64,000 bases of DNA from Bin94 sp965215535. GTDB lineage: Bacteria > Gemmatimonadota > Gemmatimonadetes > Longimicrobiales > Gaopeijiaceae. The stretch lies in contig OZ244063.1 in the NCBI GenBank assembly GCA_965215535.1, positions 1,178,001 through 1,242,000 on the forward strand. The letters run 5' to 3'. This document shows positions 1-11,728 of the stretch, in pieces; position 1 is the stretch's first letter; each line of letters begins with the position of its first letter. Position numbers and translations under genes: made by a program. Under the pieces are notes generated by a model. The model searched no databases. It was not told the origin of the DNA and saw only the letters and a program-made list of their open reading frames with translations.

Positions 1-2151
<2,151 letters not shown>

Positions 2152-2176
2152 TTCGTTGCCGCTCCTTGCCTGAGTT

Positions 2177-5100
2177 CTATTCGGAGGTTCCCAAATCCAC
2201 AGCGAGTCCCAGCGCCTGGAGCTCCTTGACCAGGACATTGAAAGACTCGGGGACTCCGGGGTTGGGGAGGTTTTCGCCCTTGACGATGGCCTCGTACACC
2301 TTGGAGCGACCATTGACGTCGTCCGATTTGACGGTCAGGATCTCCTGCAGCGTATGTGCGGCGCCGAAGGCCTCGAGCGCCCAGACCTCCATCTCGCCGA
2401 AGCGCTGGCCGCCAAACTGGGCTTTCCCGGCCAGCGGCTGCTGGGTGACGAGCGAGTAGGGGCCGATGCTGCGCGCATGAATTTTGTCGTCAACGAGGTG
2501 CGAGAGCTTGAGCATGTAGATGGCACCCACCGTAACCGGGAAGCGGAAGCGTTCGCCACTCCGGCCATCGCGGAGCCAGACCTTGCCATTCGGCAGGATG
2601 TCGGCCGCGGCCAGGAACTCAAGCAACGCCGCCTCCAGGCCGGGCGTGGAATTCTTCCGGCCACAGAGAGCCGCGATCGTGGGGAAGGCCTGCTTGAGAG
2701 ACCGCCGCCGGGAGGCTGCCGCCTGAATTCCGGCCGCAACCAGATAATCGCGCATGGCGGAGAAGAGTCGGGGAGCATCGTCCTCTGCCTGTGCGGCCTC
2801 GCCATAGGCGTCGAAGCTCTTGCCGATCGCAACCACAGCACCCACCCCATTGGGGGAGGGAGCGCTTCCATTTCCATTCGTGGCCGGGCCGCCGGGGTCG
2901 ATGCCGCGATGCTTGCGGGCAAGCTGTAAAAAGGCGTGATAGTCATCCTCGTCGAAGGGCCAGGACACCGCAGAGGCGAGGTGCTCGCCGGCCCATTTCG
3001 CCCCGGAGAGCCGGAGCAGGAGCGCGATCTCGTCCTCGCTGGCGCCATGGAAAACGGGGGTGCGGGCATCGAAGCCGAGGATGTCGGCCGCCCACCCCAG
3101 ATGGGCCTCCAGCACCTGGCCCACATTCATGCGCGAGGGAACGCCAAGGGGATTGAGGACGATGTCCACGGAGGTGCCGTCGGGCAGGCAGGGCAGATCT
3201 TCCGCCGGCACGATCCGGGCAATGATGCCCTTGTTGCCGTGCCGTCCGGCCATCTTGTCGCCCACCGAGATCTTGCGCTTTTCGGCGATGCACACCTTGA
3301 CCAATTGCACCACCCCGGGAGGGAGCTCGTCGGGCTGGAAGACCTTGTCGATCTGATCTTCGGTGTCGCGCCGGAAGCGTTCGATCATCCGCGCCGCCTC
3401 CTCGATGACGCGCCGCATCTCGGCGTTCACGTCCCGATTGCGGATCTTGAGCTGCGCAAGATCGATCTCCGAGAGCGTCAGCTTCTCCAGGCGTCGCCCG
3501 GTGAGCTTCGTTCCCTCGGGAAGGTAGGGCTCGACCGTTCCCTTCTTGAGGCAGAGCGCGATGACCTGATCGGGCAGGAGGCGCAGAATTTCCTCGTCGC
3601 GCGCCTCGATGACACGCTGGATGTTTTCACGTTCGCGGTTCCGCAGTTCGCCGATGCGGGCGCCGTGTTCGTTCTCGAGGAGCGGATCGTCGATGCGGCG
3701 CGAGAAGATCTTGACGTCGATCACCGTTCCCACGATTCCGGGGGAAACGCGCAGCGACGAATCCTTCACATCCTTGGCCTTTTCGCCGAAGATGGCCGTC
3801 AGCAGCTTCTCTTCGGGCGACAGATCGGTCTCGCCCTTGGGAGTGACCTTGCCGCAAAGAATGTCGCCGCTGTGGACCTGGGCGCCGATGCGAATGATGC
3901 CCCGTTCATCGAGGTCGTTGAGGTGCTCCTCGGCCACATTCGGGATCTCGCAGGTGATCTCCTCCATGCCGAGCTTGGTGTCGCGCACATGCAACTCCAA
4001 CTCCTGAATATGAATGGAGGTGAAGATGTCGTCGCGAACCAGACGCTCCGAGAGAACGATCGCGTCTTCGAAGTTGTAGCCATACCAGGGCATGAAGGCG
4101 ACGCGCAGATTGCGACCCAGCGCCAGCTCGCCCAGATCGGTCGAGGGGCCGTCGGCGATGATCTCGCCGGTGGCGATCTTCTGTCCGGCCCGCACCAGCG
4201 GACGATGATTGATCGCCGTGTCCTGGTTGGTGCGCCGAAACTTCTTGAGCGGGTAGTGATCGAAACGCGAGAGCTTGGCAAGGGGCAAGTGCGCGTCGGC
4301 GCGAGCCGCCAGGCCGGTATCCACGATGATCTCGTCTGCCGTAACCCGCAGCACCTTGCCATCGCGTTTGGCCAACGTCACTGCGCCGGAGTCGCGCGCA
4401 ACCTTGGATTCCAGGCCGGTGCCGACCAGCGGCGCATCGGTGTGCAGAAGCGGAACCGCCTGCCGCTGCATGTTCGACCCCATCAGGGCGCGGTTGGCAT
4501 CGTCGTGCTCGAGGAAGGGGATCAGCGCGGCCGCGACAGAGACCAGTTGATCGGGCGCCACATCGATGAAGTCGATCTCCTCGGGGCGCAGGAGCGGAAA
4601 ATCGCCCCGGCGGCGACAGAGCACGAAGGGCCCCCGGAAGCCGCCTTCGGAATCGAGGGGTGCATTGGCCTGCGCGATCGACGCCTCCTGCTCCCGGCTC
4701 GCATCCAGCCACTCGATGTCGGCGGTGACCCGTCCATCGACCACCTTCCGGTAGGGGGTCTCGACGAAGCCGAGCGCGTTGATGCGCGCATAGGTTGCCA
4801 GCGAGGTAATCAGCCCGATATTCGGCCCCTCGGGGGTTTCGATCGGACACATGCGGCCATAGTGCGAATAGTGCACATCGCGAACCTCGAAGCCCGCCCG
4901 CTCGCGCGTGAGTCCACCTGGCCCCAGCGCCGAGAGCCGCCGCTTGTGGGTCAGCTCCGAGAGCGGATTCGTCTGGTCCATGAACTGACTGAGCTGCGAC
5001 GAGCCGAAAAACGCCTGAATCACCGCCGATACCGTGCGCGCATTCACCAGATCGTCGATGTTGATCTTCCTGTGATCGGTATTGATCGTCATGCGCTCCC

Positions 5101-6604
5101 GAACCAGCCGCGCCATTCGCGACAGCCCCACCGAGAACTGATTGGCGATCAGCTCGCCCACGGTGCGCACCCGCCGGTTGCCGAGGTGGTCGATGTCGTC
5201 GATGCGGCCCCGGCCCTCGTTCAGCTCGATGAGGTAGCGGAGCAGTGCCACGAAATCGTGTTTGGTGAGGACGGTGCGCGACTCGGCCATCGCTTCGGCG
5301 GGATCGTAGCGGTCGCCGAGGCTCACCAGCGTCTCTTCGAGCTCGCGCAGGGTGTTCCCCAGACGCTGGTTGATCTTGTAGCGACCGACCCGGCCCAGGT
5401 CGTAGCGACGCGGATCGAAGAAGAGGGTGTCCAGCGCCGCCCGCGCGGTCTCCATGTTCGGCGCTTCGCCGGAACGCAGGAGCGAGTAGATCGCGCTCAG
5501 CGCATGCGCCTCGTCCTCGGTTGGATCCTTGGCGATCGTATTCCGGACGACCGGGCTCTCGCCGGGACGCCCCCCCTTGCCGCTATGGCGCGAGCGATAG
5601 ACCGGGATCGTGCTGAAGCCGCCGCGGCGCAGCATCTGGATGTCTTCGGTGGCAAGAGCCGTGCCGTGGGGAAGGAGGACTTCCCGCTCCACCTCCGCCT
5701 CGGTGATTTCGCCCGTCCCCTCGTCGATCCCGGCGACCTCACCCGTCTCTTCGTCCACGACCTCGGCTTCCTCGGGTGCCAGGATCTCGCCCGTCTCGGT
5801 ATCGACCACCCCCTCGATGTCGCCGGCCACGACCAATCCGACCAGCTCCCGCTCATCCTCGTCCTCGCCGGGCACCGCCGCCTCGCTGACATCAAAGAAG
5901 AGGCGGTAAAGCTCCTCGTCGCTGCCGTAGCCGAAGGCCCGCAGCAGCGCGGTCACCGGAAACTTCTTCTTCTTGTCGATCTGGACGTAGCAGATGTCGT
6001 TGATGTCGATCGAGAAATCGACCCACGATCCCCGAATCGGAATGATCCGGGCCTTGAAGAGACGGGCGCCATTCGGGTGCGTCTCTTCCTCGAAGACCAC
6101 GCCGGGGGAGCGGTGCAACTGACTGACAACCACCCGCTCGGCTCCATTCACGATAAAGGTGCCCAGATCGGTCAGCTCCGGCAGCTCTCCCAGATACACA
6201 TCCTTCTCGACCGCATGCTCGATCCGCCGCGACGCTTCGGGATCCGCATCCGCGCCATCGTCGGCGGCGGCGCTTTCGTAGACGACCAGCCGCAATGTGG
6301 CTCTGAGCCGCCGCGCATAGGTCATGTCGCGCTCAATACAGTCCTCGACGCTGTATTCGGGCTCTTCGAGAGAACACGAGACATATTCCAGCGCCAGATC
6401 GCCATTGACGTCGGTCACGGGAAATATCTCGCGGAAGACATGATCCAGAGAGCGCCACTCCTGCTCCGGATCGACGCCTGTATTGACGAGCTTGCGGAAC
6501 GATTCCACCTGAACGCTCAGAAGATCCGGCATCGGCATGCCGGCATCGAGCTTTCCGAAGTTCACAACGGGTCGACGGTTCATCATGCCATTCGATTCAG
6601 CCAC
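2177..6604 (-). CDS. rpoB: DNA-directed RNA polymerase beta subunit with two unusual insertions
   Basis: Beta subunit of RNA polymerase, 1475 residues against about 1340 in E. coli. All core blocks are present: the fork/rifampicin region reads FGSSQLSQFMDQTNPLSE and continues to RRLSALGPGG with the susceptible-type D, H and S residues (around 4900-5015), and the C-terminus carries the KAQFGGQRFGEMEVWALE block. Two additions stand out. Residues about 268-300 (5705-5803) hold a threefold D-x-x-TGE repeat in the beta lobe. Residues about 1202-1336 (2597-3001) insert roughly 135 residues between a GASEDEIALLLRL block and the LPNGKVWLRDGRSGE block that are adjacent in E. coli. The start MAESNGMMNRRP fits family N-termini. 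Transcribed with rplL upstream and rpoC downstream. Confidence 0.98.
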   Translation of the reverse strand: MAESNGMMNRRPVVNFGKLDAGMPMPDLLSVQVESFRKLVNTGVDPEQEWRSLDHVFREIFPVTDVNGDLALEYVSCSLEEPEYSVEDCIERDMTYARRLRATLRLVVYESAAADDGADADPEASRRIEHAVEKDVYLGELPELTDLGTFIVNGAERVVVSQLHRSPGVVFEEETHPNGARLFKARIIPIRGSWVDFSIDINDICYVQIDKKKKFPVTALLRAFGYGSDEELYRLFFDVSEAAVPGEDEDERELVGLVVAGDIEGVVDTETGEILAPEEAEVVDEETGEVAGIDEGTGEITEAEVEREVLLPHGTALATEDIQMLRRGGFSTIPVYRSRHSGKGGRPGESPVVRNTIAKDPTEDEAHALSAIYSLLRSGEAPNMETARAALDTLFFDPRRYDLGRVGRYKINQRLGNTLRELEETLVSLGDRYDPAEAMAESRTVLTKHDFVALLRYLIELNEGRGRIDDIDHLGNRRVRTVGELIANQFSVGLSRMARLVRERMTINTDHRKINIDDLVNARTVSAVIQAFFGSSQLSQFMDQTNPLSELTHKRRLSALGPGGLTRERAGFEVRDVHYSHYGRMCPIETPEGPNIGLITSLATYARINALGFVETPYRKVVDGRVTADIEWLDASREQEASIAQANAPLDSEGGFRGPFVLCRRRGDFPLLRPEEIDFIDVAPDQLVSVAAALIPFLEHDDANRALMGSNMQRQAVPLLHTDAPLVGTGLESKVARDSGAVTLAKRDGKVLRVTADEIIVDTGLAARADAHLPLAKLSRFDHYPLKKFRRTNQDTAINHRPLVRAGQKIATGEIIADGPSTDLGELALGRNLRVAFMPWYGYNFEDAIVLSERLVRDDIFTSIHIQELELHVRDTKLGMEEITCEIPNVAEEHLNDLDERGIIRIGAQVHSGDILCGKVTPKGETDLSPEEKLLTAIFGEKAKDVKDSSLRVSPGIVGTVIDVKIFSRRIDDPLLENEHGARIGELRNRERENIQRVIEARDEEILRLLPDQVIALCLKKGTVEPYLPEGTKLTGRRLEKLTLSEIDLAQLKIRNRDVNAEMRRVIEEAARMIERFRRDTEDQIDKVFQPDELPPGVVQLVKVCIAEKRKISVGDKMAGRHGNKGIIARIVPAEDLPCLPDGTSVDIVLNPLGVPSRMNVGQVLEAHLGWAADILGFDARTPVFHGASEDEIALLLRLSGAKWAGEHLASAVSWPFDEDDYHAFLQLARKHRGIDPGGPATNGNGSAPSPNGVGAVVAIGKSFDAYGEAAQAEDDAPRLFSAMRDYLVAAGIQAAASRRRSLKQAFPTIAALCGRKNSTPGLEAALLEFLAAADILPNGKVWLRDGRSGERFRFPVTVGAIYMLKLSHLVDDKIHARSIGPYSLVTQQPLAGKAQFGGQRFGEMEVWALEAFGAAHTLQEILTVKSDDVNGRSKVYEAIVKGENLPNPGVPESFNVLVKELQALGLAVDLGTSE

Positions 6605-6791
6605 TGGCCTTCTTCCCTCTCATCTGCTGGGGGATCTGGATACGCGGGATGGGAGAAGCGGGGGTCCCGCAGGGGTGACGCGCGAACGCACCCCGCCCGC
6701 AGGCTGCAAAACACAGCCCGGGGAATGCGATTGCGGCCGCGGCGGGGCGGCCATGAAAGAGGTGCCCTGGGGCGCACCCGAAGGAAGGCCT
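6605..6791. other. rplL-rpoB intergenic spacer
   Basis: A 187-bp spacer inside the ribosomal protein/RNA polymerase operon. In other bacteria this position often carries an attenuator or RNA-processing hairpin. It contains GC-rich short inverted segments, but I see no clear terminator (stem plus U run) and no ORF. Confidence 0.4.
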
Positions 6792-7172
6792 CTACTTGAG
6801 CTTGACCGTGGCGCCCACTTCTTCAAGCTGGCTCTTGATCTCTTCGGCCTCTTCCTTCGTGACCCCCTCGCGCAGGGTGTTGGGGGCTCCATCGACGAGC
6901 GCCTTGGCTTCCTTGAGGCCCAGGCTGGTGATGGCGCGGACGACCTTGATGACCTGGATCTTCTTGCTTCCGAAGTCTTCGAGGACGACCTCGAATTCGC
7001 TCTGCTCGGCTTCGGCCTCGTCGGCAGCCACCGCACCACCGGCGGCAGCCATGACCGGAGCGGCAGCGGCAGTCACGTTGAAGCGCTCCTTGAAGGCCTC
7101 CACGAACTCGGAGAGCTCGATGATGGTCATATTGCCGAAGGTTTCGAGAAGTTCCTGTTGATTCACGCCCAT
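6792..7172 (-). CDS. rplL: 50S ribosomal protein L7/L12
   Basis: Stalk protein of the large subunit that recruits translation GTPases, 126 residues, normal length. An N-terminal dimerisation helix region (LLETFGNMTIIELSEFVEAF) is followed by an Ala-rich hinge (about 34-55) and the globular C-terminal domain with the conserved KIQVIKVVRAITSLGLKEAK and LVDGAPNTLREGV segments. Follows rplJ after 54 bp, as in the usual L10-L12 unit. Confidence 0.97.
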   Translation of the reverse strand: MGVNQQELLETFGNMTIIELSEFVEAFKERFNVTAAAAPVMAAAGGAVAADEAEAEQSEFEVVLEDFGSKKIQVIKVVRAITSLGLKEAKALVDGAPNTLREGVTKEEAEEIKSQLEEVGATVKLK

Positions 7173-7226
7173 TCTTCCGATTGCTCCTGTGAGGGGTTGG
7201 CCCGACCGTTGCGCGGGCGCTGGGAT

Positions 7227-7769
7227 TTAGCGGGATTCGCCACTCTGCGACGACTCCGATTGTTGGCGAAGAGCGTCGAGAAGGCCGACGAACTCGCGGG
7301 TTTTTCCTTCGATGACCGATGCGAACGCCGAGAGCGGCGCCTCGAGGGCACCGGCAACTTGCGAGAGCAGCTCGTCTCGCGAGGGCAGCTTCGAGACGCG
7401 CGCGAAGTCCTCGGGGAGGAGGACGGTCGTTTCCATGAGGCCGACCTTGAAGACGGGCCGTCCCTCGTTCTCCTTTGCGAAATCGACGATCACCCGGGCC
7501 GAATCGACCACGGTTTCATCGCTGAAGACGACTCCCGTCGGACCGGTCAGCCAGTTCGAGAGATCGGGGCCGTTCATATCTTCCAGGGCGCGCCGGAGCA
7601 GCCGGTTCTTGACGACCAGAAACTGGCCCTTCGCTCTGCGGACTTCGCTCCGGAGGTGGGTGATCGCCTTGACATCGAGGCCGGTGAAGTCGGTCAGAAA
7701 GACTGCGTCGGCACGCTCCAGGCGCTCCCTGACCTCGACGACGAACTGTTGCTTCTCTTCCCTGGTCAT
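7227..7769 (-). CDS. rplJ: 50S ribosomal protein L10
   Basis: Stalk base protein that anchors L7/L12 dimers to 23S rRNA, 180 residues. The N-terminal rRNA-binding domain (MTREEKQQFV through VVKNRLLRRAL) and the C-terminal helix for L12 binding are recognisable. It starts only 3 bp after the rplA stop, so the long structured L10 leader that regulates rplJL in enterobacteria cannot lie between rplA and rplJ here. The C-terminal tail is short, polar and Ser-rich. Confidence 0.97.
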   Translation of the reverse strand: MTREEKQQFVVEVRERLERADAVFLTDFTGLDVKAITHLRSEVRRAKGQFLVVKNRLLRRALEDMNGPDLSNWLTGPTGVVFSDETVVDSARVIVDFAKENEGRPVFKVGLMETTVLLPEDFARVSKLPSRDELLSQVAGALEAPLSAFASVIEGKTREFVGLLDALRQQSESSQSGESR

Positions 7770-7772
7770 GAT

Positions 7773-8471
7773 TCAAGCGCTCCGTACAAAGCTGCCGGGA
7801 TCGATCGGAACGCCGGGGCCCATGGTGCTGGCAACCGTGACGCTCCGGATATATGTGCCCTTGGCCGCCGACGGTCTGGCCCGCAATACGGCGTCCATGA
7901 AGGCGTTGAGGTTGTCCTCGAGCCGTTCGAGGTCGAAGGAAACCTTGCCGATCGCGGCGTGCAGGTTGCCGCTCTTGTCCACGCGGTACTCGATCTTGCC
8001 CGCCTTGATTTCGCCGATCGCGCGCCCGATGTCAGGGGTTACGGTGCCGGCCTTGGGGGTGGGCATCAGCCCGCGCGGACCCAGGATGCGGCCCAGCGGA
8101 CCGACCATGCGCATGAGGTCGGGGGTGGCGACGCAGACATCGAAGTCGAGCCAGCCCTCCTTGATTTTGGCGACGTAATCGACCCCGACGAACTCGGCGC
8201 CCGCCTCGCGAGCCTCGTCTTCCTTCTCGCCCTGGCAGATCGCCAGAACCCGGACCGACTTGCCGGAGCCGTGGGGCAGCACAACGGTGCCGCGCACGAT
8301 CTGGTCGGCGCGACGAGGATCGACGCCGAGGTGTGCAGCAACGTCCACACTCTCATCGAAGCGGGCAAAGGCCATCTCCTTGACCTGCGAGAGCGCCTCG
8401 CGGGGAAGATGGCGCACAGCGCGGTCATATGTCTCGCGCGCGCTCGAATAATTTCTGCTGCGTCTGGGCAT
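7773..8471 (-). CDS. rplA: 50S ribosomal protein L1
   Basis: L1 protuberance protein and classical autogenous repressor of the L11 operon, 232 residues. The start at 8471 (MPRRSRNYSSARE) is chosen because it matches family length and is preceded by a GGAG Shine-Dalgarno; the frame extends further upstream without homology. Diagnostic segments are GRILGPRGLMPTPKAGTV, and EIKAGKIEYRVDKSGNLH near the C-terminal third. Follows rplK after 64 bp. Confidence 0.97.
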   Translation of the reverse strand: MPRRSRNYSSARETYDRAVRHLPREALSQVKEMAFARFDESVDVAAHLGVDPRRADQIVRGTVVLPHGSGKSVRVLAICQGEKEDEAREAGAEFVGVDYVAKIKEGWLDFDVCVATPDLMRMVGPLGRILGPRGLMPTPKAGTVTPDIGRAIGEIKAGKIEYRVDKSGNLHAAIGKVSFDLERLEDNLNAFMDAVLRARPSAAKGTYIRSVTVASTMGPGVPIDPGSFVRSA

Positions 8472-8535
8472 CCTGATCTCCGAAAGCTGGATCGTTCTGA
8501 AATTTCCTGGTGATGGAGTGGAGCGACCGCGTCTT

Positions 8536-8988
8536 CTAGGCGGTGAGCTCGCCCTCGACTGCGATCCCCATGGACCGCGCCGTGCCTGCAACCATGCGGG
8601 CCGCCGCCACGACATCGTCGGTATTCAGATCGGCGAGCTTGGTGCGAGCAATCTCCATGACCTGATCGGCCGAGAGGGTCGCGACCTCTTCCTCGATCGA
8701 ATTGGAGGCGGCCTTGTCAAGCCCGGCGGCCTTCTTGATGAGGAAGGAGGCCGGGGGAGTCTTGGTGATGAAGGTGAAGCTGCGATCTGCAAAGACGGTA
8801 ATCTCGACGGGGATCAGGGTTCCGGCCTGTTTCTGGGTCTGGGCGTTGAACTGCTTGCAGAAGTCCATGATGTTGACGCCGTACTGACCCAGCGCCGGAC
8901 CTACCGGCGGTGCGGGGTTGGCTTGCCCGGCATTGATCTGCAGCTTCGCGAATCCGAGAATCTTCCGGGCGGGTTTTTTGGCTGCCAT
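8536..8988 (-). CDS. rplK: 50S ribosomal protein L11
   Basis: GTPase-centre protein, target of trimethylation and of thiopeptide antibiotics, 150 residues. Start at the ATG at 8988 (MAAKKPARKILGFAKLQINA). The Pro-rich N-terminal segment (NPAPPVGPALGQYGVNI) and the C-terminal RNA-binding GTARSMGI block are conserved. Downstream of nusG by 64 bp in the canonical secE-nusG-rplK-rplA order. Confidence 0.97.
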   Translation of the reverse strand: MAAKKPARKILGFAKLQINAGQANPAPPVGPALGQYGVNIMDFCKQFNAQTQKQAGTLIPVEITVFADRSFTFITKTPPASFLIKKAAGLDKAASNSIEEEVATLSADQVMEIARTKLADLNTDDVVAAARMVAGTARSMGIAVEGELTA

Positions 8989-9052
8989 GGTGCGGTGCTC
9001 CCGAGGCCTGAGGCCCCTTCTGCTGAAGTCGAAAAACCCCGTCGGGCGAGGC

Positions 9053-9589
9053 TCAGAATCCCTTGAGCTGGGTGAAATCCAGTTCGACCGAGGTCGGGCG
9101 TCCAAAGAGAGAGACCTCGACCTTGACCTTTCCCTTTTCGGGGAATACATCCTGCACGGTTCCGGAGAAGTCGGTGAAGGGTCCCTGGATGACCTCCACG
9201 ACCTGGCCGGTGCGGAAGGGGATCTCCTGACGGCCCGAGGATTCGTCCACATCCTCGATGCCCAGGAGGCGCTTGATGTCGCGGTCGTGCAGGGGTTGCG
9301 GATCGCCGTCCTGGGTGACAAAGCGAACGCCCTTCATGGCATTGATCGCATGTTCGGTGCGGTCGTTGAGAACCATTTCGACCAAGACGTAGCCCGGGTA
9401 GAGCGGCTTCGTGACCGTCTGCCGCTTGCCTGCGCGCAGCTCGATGACTTCCTGCTCGGGTACAAGGATCTCGCGGATCTCCTCGCTGCCGTCGGGCTGC
9501 TTGTCGATCTCCTGCTGAATCAGCTTCCGCACCCGGTTTTCGTGTCGCGACTGGGTCTGGAGGACATACCAGCGGTGTGGCTCGTTCAA
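9053..9589 (-). CDS. nusG: Transcription termination/antitermination protein NusG (TTG start)
   Basis: RNA polymerase elongation factor that links transcription with Rho and the ribosome, 178 residues. It has an NGN domain (RWYVLQTQSRHENRV, KPLYPGYVLVEM) and a C-terminal KOW domain (VVEVIQGPFTDFSGTV). There is no ATG or GTG near the conserved N-terminus. The TTG at 9589 is preceded by a GGGGGTG ribosome-binding site and overlaps the secE stop codon as TTGA, implying translational coupling. Residue 1 is therefore read from TTG. Function is certain, start likely. Confidence 0.94.
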   Translation of the reverse strand: MNEPHRWYVLQTQSRHENRVRKLIQQEIDKQPDGSEEIREILVPEQEVIELRAGKRQTVTKPLYPGYVLVEMVLNDRTEHAINAMKGVRFVTQDGDPQPLHDRDIKRLLGIEDVDESSGRQEIPFRTGQVVEVIQGPFTDFSGTVQDVFPEKGKVKVEVSLFGRPTSVELDFTQLKGF

Positions 9590-9792
9590 GACGTGAACAC
9601 CCCCATGATGAAATCCACCAGAACGAGCTTGGAGGCCTGATCCATGATCCAGATCACGATCGAGATGAGGATCGTGAAGAGGATGACCACCCAGGTCGCG
9701 TTGCGAAGCTGTCCGCGGTCGGGCCAGGTGACCCGCTGCATTTCGACGACGCATTCGTCCACGAAGGTGCGGATACTGCCAAGTCTCGACAT
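9586..9792 (-). CDS. secE: Preprotein translocase subunit SecE
   Basis: Small essential subunit of the SecYEG channel, 68 residues. An amphipathic N-terminal helix with the family-typical EMQRVTWPDRGQLRNAT segment is followed by a single transmembrane helix (WVVILFTILISIVIWIM). Start at the ATG at 9792. It lies 13 bp after tuf; rpmG and tRNA-Trp, which separate these genes in many bacteria, are missing. Confidence 0.95.
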   Translation of the reverse strand: MSRLGSIRTFVDECVVEMQRVTWPDRGQLRNATWVVILFTILISIVIWIMDQASKLVLVDFIMGVFTS

Positions 9793-9805
9793 GACCCCGG
9801 TCTCG

Positions 9806-10996
<1,191 letters not shown>

Positions 10997-11097
10997 CTCT
11001 TTTCTTCCTCGCCTGTCTTCTGGTTCCCTTGTGTCCGTTCCGCGAGATATCTTCCCGCTTCTCACCGCAACCGCGGATCGCGACCCGCACTCGTCCA

Positions 11098-11169
11098 AGC
11101 TCTGGGCGGGGATTGAACCCGCGACCTCTTCCTTACCAAGGAAGCGCTCTACCACTGAGCTACCAGAGC
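11098..11169 (-). tRNA. tRNA-Thr (anticodon GGT)
   Basis: Complete cloverleaf on the minus strand: acceptor GCTCTGG pairs with CCAGAGC, anticodon loop TTGGTAA gives GGT, and the T-loop is GGTTCAATCCC. CCA is not encoded. Last tRNA before tuf. Confidence 0.95.
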
Positions 11170-11200
11170 ATGCATCCGGGCCGGCTCCCCGCGGAGCCAG

Positions 11201-11274
11201 AGCGGGAGACCGGATTCGAACCGGCGACCCTCAGCTTGGAAGGCTGATGCTCTAGCCAACTGAGCTACTCCCGC
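11201..11274 (-). tRNA. tRNA-Gly (anticodon TCC)
   Basis: Acceptor GCGGGAG pairs with CTCCCGC; anticodon loop CTTCCAA gives TCC; the T-arm GGTTCGAATCC is canonical. CCA is not encoded. Second of a compact Tyr-Gly-Thr cluster ahead of tuf. Confidence 0.95.
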
Positions 11275-11304
11275 ATACTGTCCAGAGGGCGCGGACGCCC
11301 TCCA

Positions 11305-11387
11305 TGGTGGGGGTAGGATTCGAACCTACGTAGGCATTCGCCAGCAGATTTACAGTCTGCCCCGTTTGGCCGCTTCGGTACCCCACC
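11305..11387 (-). tRNA. tRNA-Tyr (anticodon GTA)
   Basis: Class II tRNA with a long variable arm (83 nt). The acceptor GGTGGGG pairs with CCCCACC, anticodon loop CTGTAAA gives GTA, and the T-loop is GGTTCGAATCC. Confidence 0.95.
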
Positions 11388-11636
11388 AAACCCGGTTTTC
11401 GCGGCTGTCCCGGCAGAGCGGAACCCCGGATGAAAACCAGCTTGGAATGATAATTGATTCCTTTCGTGGGGTCAACGCCAGCGATGGGAACATCTGTCGG
11501 GCGAGAAATGGGGGAGTTGCCGGGGGGCTGTCCCTGCCCGTGCGCGAGGGTGAAGTGTCGTGGAATGTGTCGTGATTGGGCAGACCCCGTGGACAGGGCA
11601 GTCTGCACGCAGATTCCGGACGGCGAAGCGCCGAAG

Positions 11637-11709
11637 AGCTGACGCGGGGACTCGAACCCCGGACCTGCTGATTACAAGTCAGCTGCTCTACCAACTGAGC
11701 TACGTCAGC
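11637..11709 (-). tRNA. tRNA-Thr (anticodon TGT)
   Basis: Acceptor GCTGACG pairs with CGTCAGC; anticodon loop CTTGTAA gives TGT; T-arm GGGTTCGAGTCCC. The tRNA order Thr(TGT)-Tyr-Gly-Thr(GGT)-tuf matches the thrU-tyrU-glyT-thrT-tufB arrangement of E. coli. About 250 bp with no recognisable gene separate it from tRNA-Tyr. CysS ends just upstream at 11729. Confidence 0.95.
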
Positions 11710-11728
11710 GCTGTGTGTGCGGTGCGGA

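Noticed and set aside
2936..6799. A 1287-codon open frame on the plus strand
   Set aside because: It is antisense to rpoB in a high-GC genome where stop codons are rare, and shows no conserved domains.
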